Below, piece after piece: positions 58,882 through 64,000 of a stretch of DNA of 64,000 nucleotides. The position numbers and the translations under genes are program-made. How positions within the stretch are numbered: the stretch's first letter is position 1; each line of letters begins with the position of its first letter. The notes beneath the pieces are model-generated. The model made no database searches and was not told where the DNA came from. It saw nothing but the letters and a program-made list of their open reading frames with translations. Origin of the DNA: CAZGMJ01 sp964526785 (GTDB taxonomy: Bacteria > Planctomycetota > Phycisphaerae > Sedimentisphaerales > Anaerobacaceae); NCBI GenBank assembly GCA_964526785.1, contig CAZGMJ010000003.1, positions 134,567 through 198,566 of the forward strand. Reading direction: 5' to 3'.

Positions 58882-60944
58882 AGACGCAAAAGAACATCGC
58901 GACCGTTATGATACTGGCCGCCTCGATGCTGATCGCGGCGACCTCCGGGGACATCGCCTTCCCGGCCGTACTCGGTATGCTCGGCCTGCTCGGCCTCCAG
59001 CGCCGCTTCACCTGGGTCCTCCGCCCCGAAAGACGCGTCATATCGTCCCTGCTTATGCTCCTGCTCGCCGTCATCTTCGCACTGCACTACAGCTACTTCG
59101 GCCTCTCCGCCGGCGCATCCTACGGACCGGCGGGCGCCCCCGCATGGCAGACCATCTCCCGCTACTTCCTCGCCTCGATGATCCTCGTCCTCTTCCTCGG
59201 CTCCCCGGACCGCCTGCCCGCAACCCTCGGACTCTTCTACCTCGCCATCACCATCTCCGCAGGCCAGGTCCTGTTGCTCGATGACCGGTACGTCCTCTAC
59301 CGCGTATTCGAAATCTTCGCCGTCATACTCGTCGTCCTCTACGTCACCGGCGGCCGCGAGCCCGTCGGCGTCCCGCACAACAATCCGGCCCGCCGCAAAT
59401 CCCAGCACCTCCTCGTCGCCGGAATCCTCCTGCTGGCCGCCAACGTCGGCTGGATCGCCGGCTCCGTCCTCTATCGCCATGTCGAAATCCTCAACTACCT
59501 CCCCGTCTGGTTCTGGAGAACCGAAACCGCCCTCGGATACGGCGACTCCGGCATCGCCCACCTCGGATTCTCCACCAGCGGCAGGCTCTCCAGCATCCTC
59601 ACCATCCAGCAGGACCAGGACATGGCCCCCGTACTGTCCGTCATCTCCGAAAAAAATCCCGGCTACCTCCGCGCCCGCGCATTCGACATCTTCCGCCAGT
59701 CCGAATGGCACGACCTCTCCAACAAAGAAGCCATGTTCCCGCTCGAAGGACGCACCTTCGGCATGTACATCGCCGGACGAAATCGAACCTTCCAAATCGA
59801 CGCGCCCGAACCCGCCGACGCCCCCTCCATGACAATCAAACACGAGGCCGCCGCCATGGATGCGATCTTCGCACCGCTCGGCGCCTACTCCATCGAAGCA
59901 CCGATGGGCCTCCTGCTCCGCGACGACGACAACATCGTATACGCCCAGTCCGTCCCCGCAGGCACGAGCTACCGGATCGACTACTCCCGGGCCCCCAACC
60001 GGCGTCCCCCCTATCCGTTCCAGAGGCGGCGCATGCTCAATATCCCGCGAGATCTGCCCCGCACCGTCGATCAACTCGCCGCCGACGTATTCCGAGGTGC
60101 CGCAACCACCGCCCGGAAGATCGACGCCGTCGTCGAACACTTCCGTACCAACTATACCTACTCGCTCAATCCCGGCATCCCCCCCGGCCGGGACAAACTC
60201 ACGTACTTCCTGCTCAACGGCGCCTCCGGCTACTGCGAGTACTTCGCCTCCGGCTCCGCCATCCTCCTGCGACTCGCCGGCGTCCCGACGCGATACGTCA
60301 CCGGCTTCCTCGTCACCGAACGCAGCACGGAAGACGACCTTTGGATCGTCCGAAACCTCAATGCCCACGCCTGGGTCGAAGCCTGGGACGATCAGCGCAA
60401 CCAGTGGATCATCGTCGAAGCCACCGTCCAGGACGCCCTGCCCAATGCTAACGAAGACGATGACCTTGCCGCTACCGGCGCCGGCGGACTGTTCTTCCGC
60501 CGCTTTCTCCAGTATGTCTACGAATACGGCCTCCTCGGAGCCGTCGCCTGGCTCCTCCAGTCCTACGGCCTGACCGCCGGACTCGCCCTCTTCGTCATCT
60601 TCGCGGGTACCGCTCTGCTCATCAGCCTCCACCGGCGACAGGCCCGCAGCCGACCCGCCGGTCCCGATGCCCGACTCCCCCTGCCGCCGGCCCAAATCGC
60701 CATGCAGAATCTCCTCGCCGCAATGGACGAAAAACTCCGCCGCGCAGGCCGCAACCGCCGGCCGAACGAGACCCTGCACGCCTTCTCCCGCCGCCTCCGC
60801 GCCGCAGACGCCGAAAGTGACCTCTGGTCCCGCGTCGCCGCCTGGTACGCCCGCTACGCAAACCTCCGCTACCGCAGGACAATCCCCGCCGAACAACTGA
60901 CCGAAATCCGCCGACAGGCCCGCACCCTGCGCCAATACCTCTAA
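58878..60944 (+). CDS. TgpA-like transglutaminase-domain membrane protein
   Basis: A 688-residue protein. Seven or so membrane helices lie in residues 1-195. A periplasmic region contains the transglutaminase core: catalytic Cys in GYCEYFASGSAILLRLAGVPTRYV, His in NLNAHAWVEAWDD and the following Asp. One more membrane helix (about 555-580) precedes a C-terminal cytoplasmic DUF4129-like tail. GTG start overlapping the DUF58 stop. With MoxR and DUF58 it forms the standard MoxR-DUF58-TgpA set, probably acting on envelope proteins. Confidence 0.9.
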   Translation: MKTQKNIATVMILAASMLIAATSGDIAFPAVLGMLGLLGLQRRFTWVLRPERRVISSLLMLLLAVIFALHYSYFGLSAGASYGPAGAPAWQTISRYFLASMILVLFLGSPDRLPATLGLFYLAITISAGQVLLLDDRYVLYRVFEIFAVILVVLYVTGGREPVGVPHNNPARRKSQHLLVAGILLLAANVGWIAGSVLYRHVEILNYLPVWFWRTETALGYGDSGIAHLGFSTSGRLSSILTIQQDQDMAPVLSVISEKNPGYLRARAFDIFRQSEWHDLSNKEAMFPLEGRTFGMYIAGRNRTFQIDAPEPADAPSMTIKHEAAAMDAIFAPLGAYSIEAPMGLLLRDDDNIVYAQSVPAGTSYRIDYSRAPNRRPPYPFQRRRMLNIPRDLPRTVDQLAADVFRGAATTARKIDAVVEHFRTNYTYSLNPGIPPGRDKLTYFLLNGASGYCEYFASGSAILLRLAGVPTRYVTGFLVTERSTEDDLWIVRNLNAHAWVEAWDDQRNQWIIVEATVQDALPNANEDDDLAATGAGGLFFRRFLQYVYEYGLLGAVAWLLQSYGLTAGLALFVIFAGTALLISLHRRQARSRPAGPDARLPLPPAQIAMQNLLAAMDEKLRRAGRNRRPNETLHAFSRRLRAADAESDLWSRVAAWYARYANLRYRRTIPAEQLTEIRRQARTLRQYL

Positions 60945-61102
60945 TTCCCCCGGCTATTCGCGACAACAGTCCCGCCCCGCGATGTCCCCCGCACCGCCGG
61001 ATTAGCCTTTGCCTCTCTGCTGCTCGTGTGATACCATATCCACAGTCGAAAATACAATATCCGACGAACGAATCTCCGCATTGAATCCGAGGTACGCAGC
61101 CT

Positions 61103-61936
61103 ATGCCGGACAAAGGCCAGATCGAACACGATGTCGCCCAACACATCAGCAGACTCCCGCCCATGCCCGAAAACGTCTCCACCCTCGTCCACGCCGCCGA
61201 GAATCACGAAGACGACGCCCGCCTGCTCGAACTGGTCAAGGGCGACCCCGGCCTCTGCGCCGATCTGCTCCACCTCGCCAACGTCTTTACCTCCGTCGGC
61301 GACCGAAAAATCGAAACCATCGACGAAGCCGTCGAAGACGTCGGCATCCAGCCCCTGGCCCAGCTCATCGCCGTCTGGTACGCCCGCAACGTCACCATCG
61401 AAAGCTGCGCCCACCTCCGACACCTCGACGAATACTTCGCCCACTCCCGCGAAATCTCCGCCGCCTGCCGCATCCTCGCCGAAAAGGCCCGACTGCCCCT
61501 CCACGAGTGCGAAACATACGCCGTCGGCGGACTCATCCACGACATCGGCCGCCTCGTCATCCTCCTCGTCAGCGACCAGCTCGCCGCCCCCCTCGCAGGC
61601 ACGCACTGGAACGAAATGCGATCCATGGTCGACGACGAAAGAGAACTGCTCGGCATGAACCACTGCGAAGTCGGCATGCAGATATGCCTGCGATGGAACC
61701 TCTCGCCCTTTATGCAGGAACTCGTCCTCCGCCACCACACGCCCTTCATCGACAGCGAATTCAGCTACCCCGGAGCCCTCACCTTCCTCGCCCACTTCGT
61801 CTCCGCCAGCGACTTCACCGGCGACATCCTCGCCTCCATGCTCCCCGCCGAAATCCTCGACAGCCTCCACCTCGAACCCGACGACTTCCACCAGGCAAGA
61901 AGAGAATTCTTCGCCGGCGCCGAAAACCACAAATAA
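61103..61936 (+). CDS. HDOD-domain signalling protein
   Basis: A 277-residue protein with the HDOD outline: ISRLPPMPENVSTLVHAA, ELVKGDPGLCADLLHLAN, IDEAVEDVGIQPLAQLI, and an HD-like site YAVGGLIHDIGRLVILL. HDOD proteins are regulatory relatives of HD phosphohydrolases, often tied to c-di-GMP or stress signalling; most lack activity. A GAGGTACG ribosome-binding site precedes the ATG. No receiver or output domain is attached. Confidence 0.85.
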   Translation: MPDKGQIEHDVAQHISRLPPMPENVSTLVHAAENHEDDARLLELVKGDPGLCADLLHLANVFTSVGDRKIETIDEAVEDVGIQPLAQLIAVWYARNVTIESCAHLRHLDEYFAHSREISAACRILAEKARLPLHECETYAVGGLIHDIGRLVILLVSDQLAAPLAGTHWNEMRSMVDDERELLGMNHCEVGMQICLRWNLSPFMQELVLRHHTPFIDSEFSYPGALTFLAHFVSASDFTGDILASMLPAEILDSLHLEPDDFHQARREFFAGAENHK

Positions 61937-62093
61937 CCACCGCCCATATTCCCCCGCACGCACTTCGACCCGATACGCTCATCGCCGCAGCGTGGGCCAA
62001 CTGCGATCCACCCCTCTGTCGCATCCCGCTCCGCACCGGCTCCCTGCAACTCCGCGCCCGCACGCCCAACACACAGCCGACCCACTCCCGCCA

Positions 62094-63551
62094 TTACCCC
62101 GGCCCAAAGCCGCCGCTTTCCGGGTGCCACCGCTCCATATGGGCGGCGTGTGTACGCAGATACGCCCCCGGCTCAAAGTGCTTGTCGTAGAATTCAAGAT
62201 CGAGATGATGCGCCTGGAGAAACATCATCACAAACATCGACGACGCCGTAGCCGGACATCGTCCGAACTGATCGTATACGTACTGGGCCATAGTCGCCAC
62301 ACACTCTTTGAACTGCGCATCGTGCACCTTGGCGCTCGCTCGGATCTTGCCGTTGTCGCGATACGGCCCCGGCGTATCGGGATGGAACGGACCGTTCGGG
62401 CCGAATTTGCGCTCCACCACTGCTTCCACCGCCGCCCGCATGTCCTCGTAATGCGGCGGGCAGTGCCCCTCGAAAACACCCGGAAGCCCCGTAACGTTCG
62501 GCAGAGGCCACCGCTCGTCGCTGTCGTATCGAAATCCGAGCCCGGGAACTTCCGGATCGCCGCTCGCGCCGAGAATGCTGAAAGGATTGATGCCTGCGTA
62601 CATCCAACTGCCGAGCCCCATCGCCTGCAGCATCAGCATCCCGGCATAACACGACGTCGAGCTTTCGACCGTCGCCTCCGTCAGACTGATCTGCTCGAGA
62701 AACGTCAGCGGATAGGGATGTTCGATATCCACCAGATTTTTGAACCGTTCGATCCCCGGTATCGCTCGGTTGTTCAAGTCATCGTATATGCACGCGCCGT
62801 TTTGAACGATGTAGCACAGATTGAGCAGATGGTGTTCGGTCAGATCGGAGACCGGAATAACCAGCGTGCTGCCCGGCCGATTGGCGCACCAGGAATTGTG
62901 CATCTCCATGTGCTCCGCCGCCGCCGGCGTGTGCAGTCGCCCGTCCAAAACCTTGCGAATGCGTTTGCGATGCGCCGCAAGATACCTGCCCAGATCCATT
63001 TCACCCTCTGCATTGTACTCGAGCAGCGACCCGGCGTCGCGCGTGGGAAAGAAGTACGTCCCGCTGTCGTCCGTATAGAAGAACTCGGTCGTGTGGAAAC
63101 CCGCCGCAGATGGAAACGTCCGCCCGCCCGCCGCCGAGGCGTAGTTGGGAATGTTCGGAACGTAATTGCGATTGTACGGAATCAGATACTGCCAGCCCGT
63201 GTTGCCCGCGACCGTCGTCAAAAGCAGCATCTGTTCGAGTTCGCTCAGCCCAAGCGGATTGCTCTTCGACGCATGCGCCAGCGGTCCCTCGGCGATCGAA
63301 CACCCCGCCGCGAAACGACGAGACTTCCTTCCGTAAATCGCTTCGACCAGCGGGAACCCAATCGCATCTGAAAGACCGGGCGGATACGAAGGCATCCGCC
63401 CGAGCAGTACCCTGCCCCTGTATTGCGTGCGTTTGCCCAGAGATTTCATCTGGCACCCGCTCAACAGCGCACCGGCGCCGACACACATGCTCCCCAGCAA
63501 CTTTCGCCGGGCCGCGGAGAATCTCCGCCTGAAATTGTCTTGGTACTCCAT
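62094..63551 (-). CDS. Tat-type exported lipoprotein of unknown function
   Basis: A 485-residue protein. The N-terminus RRRFSAARRKLLGSMCVGAG and the lipobox LLSGC (Cys near 35) point to twin-arginine export and lipid attachment. The body has LSELEQMLLLTTVAGNTGWQ, which faintly recalls nitroreductase-type proteins, a EYNAEGEMDLGRYLAAHRKR segment, and a Trp/Pro-rich C-terminus (HMERWHPESGGFGPG). No catalytic motif was recognised. Start at 63551 was chosen because the upstream frame to 63662 has no signal-like features. Tat export would suggest a folded, perhaps cofactor-bearing protein. Confidence 0.7.
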   Translation of the reverse strand: MEYQDNFRRRFSAARRKLLGSMCVGAGALLSGCQMKSLGKRTQYRGRVLLGRMPSYPPGLSDAIGFPLVEAIYGRKSRRFAAGCSIAEGPLAHASKSNPLGLSELEQMLLLTTVAGNTGWQYLIPYNRNYVPNIPNYASAAGGRTFPSAAGFHTTEFFYTDDSGTYFFPTRDAGSLLEYNAEGEMDLGRYLAAHRKRIRKVLDGRLHTPAAAEHMEMHNSWCANRPGSTLVIPVSDLTEHHLLNLCYIVQNGACIYDDLNNRAIPGIERFKNLVDIEHPYPLTFLEQISLTEATVESSTSCYAGMLMLQAMGLGSWMYAGINPFSILGASGDPEVPGLGFRYDSDERWPLPNVTGLPGVFEGHCPPHYEDMRAAVEAVVERKFGPNGPFHPDTPGPYRDNGKIRASAKVHDAQFKECVATMAQYVYDQFGRCPATASSMFVMMFLQAHHLDLEFYDKHFEPGAYLRTHAAHMERWHPESGGFGPG

Positions 63552-63670
63552 TGGTCCAACTCCTCGTTCTGATGTCCCTGCTTTCCGCCGGCCCGTCTCG
63601 TCGTACACCACGCGCAATACCGCCGGAAAAATAATGCACGTATCAACAAAACCGCATGACAACCATCCCT

Positions 63671-63698
63671 ACTATAAACCGCCCGCCATACCAGTCCA
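63671..63698 (-). promoter_or_regulatory. Possible promoter of the Tat lipoprotein gene
   Basis: Minus strand: TGGACT, 16-nt spacer, TATAGT, about 120 nt upstream of the start codon. Confidence 0.35.
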
Positions 63699-64000
63699 TA
63701 TCTTTTTCTCAATCGTTGCCAAAAGCGTATCCCACGCAGCCGAAACGTCGATTTCCACGACCTGGCCCGCATGTCCGGCCACTGGCTCGGACCAAACCGA
63801 CACCCCCGCCGAATAACCCCCGCCGCCACATCTACTCCGCTGTCATGTCGAGCGGAACGAAGTGGAGCCGAGACATCTGCCACACGAACACGGCCTTCCC
63901 CCCGTCGCGCGAACTACCCCTCCGCCCCGACTCTGTCACTAACCGCATCCCCTTTTCTATGCCCTCCCCCGACTCTGTCACCCTGAACCATGTCCTCGAC
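63699..64000. repeat. Non-coding edge with dispersed and direct repeats
   Basis: No gene is seen. CATGTCGAGCGGAACGAAGT (from 63844) continues into GGAGCCGAGACATCTGCC, a text typical of short dispersed repeats with inverted CATGTC/GACATC ends. Further right, CCCCGACTCTGTCAC occurs twice (63925-63939 and 63967-63981), the second copy leading into a CCTGAACC tail cut by the window edge. Confidence 0.45.

Noticed and set aside
58377..60935. An 852-codon open frame antisense to the transglutaminase and DUF58 genes
   Set aside because: Its protein is a Gly/Asp/Glu/Val-rich string without motifs; it exists because the high-GC third positions of the real genes suppress stops on the other strand.

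Overview
The window looks like chromosomal DNA from an anaerobic planctomycete, most likely of the Phycisphaerae/Sedimentisphaerales type. Pointers are the GC-rich sequence, a 2161-residue secreted CotH/lamin-tail protein with a dockerin-like N-terminus, ECF sigma factors paired with membrane VWA or zinc-binding partners, a planctomycete-style partial type II secretion operon, and two [NiFe] hydrogenases typical of a fermentative H2 metabolism. This placement is inference from gene content; no rRNA or other marker gene is present.

Layout. 1-10.3 kb: giant surface protein, a small exported protein, and a sigma factor/YfbK-like VWA pair. 10.4-16.8 kb: pseudopilin/GspF/GspE operon on the minus strand, divergent from an ECF sigma/anti-sigma pair (16.9-18.0 kb). 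18.1-22.8 kb: a three-gene operon for a membrane-tethered Hsp70 system (GrpE-like, lid-less DnaK, TerB plus degenerate J-like domain) behind a good promoter and a structured leader. 23-25.3 kb: DMT transporter, O-methyltransferase, unknown protein. 25.5-30.9 kb: an integron cassette array without an integrase (a CALIN), carrying GNAT, VapBC, a BamE-like lipoprotein, an HExxH protein, a SIR2-like protein and unknown genes, several visibly AT-richer than the neighbourhood.

31.0-51.9 kb is a 20-kb hydrogenase island, entirely on the minus strand. In transcription order it holds: rex, then a cytosolic group 3b-like hydBGDA hydrogenase plus maturation protease; a response regulator/histidine kinase pair; then a second rex followed by a 17-gene operon for a membrane group 4 [NiFe] hydrogenase. 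That operon combines an NAD(P)H/ferredoxin-type HydB/HydG module, the hydrogenase core, a complete Mrp antiporter set and its own maturation protease. Both rex promoters carry the same Rex-like operator just downstream of the -10 box, so NADH/NAD+ ratio probably controls the island. Together these genes would move electrons between NAD(P)H, ferredoxin and H2 and couple this to Na+/H+ transport.

52-64 kb: a frameshifted STAS-like gene, an FG-GAP repeat exported protein, tRNA-queuosine mannosyltransferase, two lipoproteins, a MoxR/DUF58/transglutaminase operon, an HDOD protein and an exported Tat-type lipoprotein of unknown function. Dispersed repeat fragments lie at the right edge. No tRNA, rRNA, CRISPR array, transposase or integrase was found.
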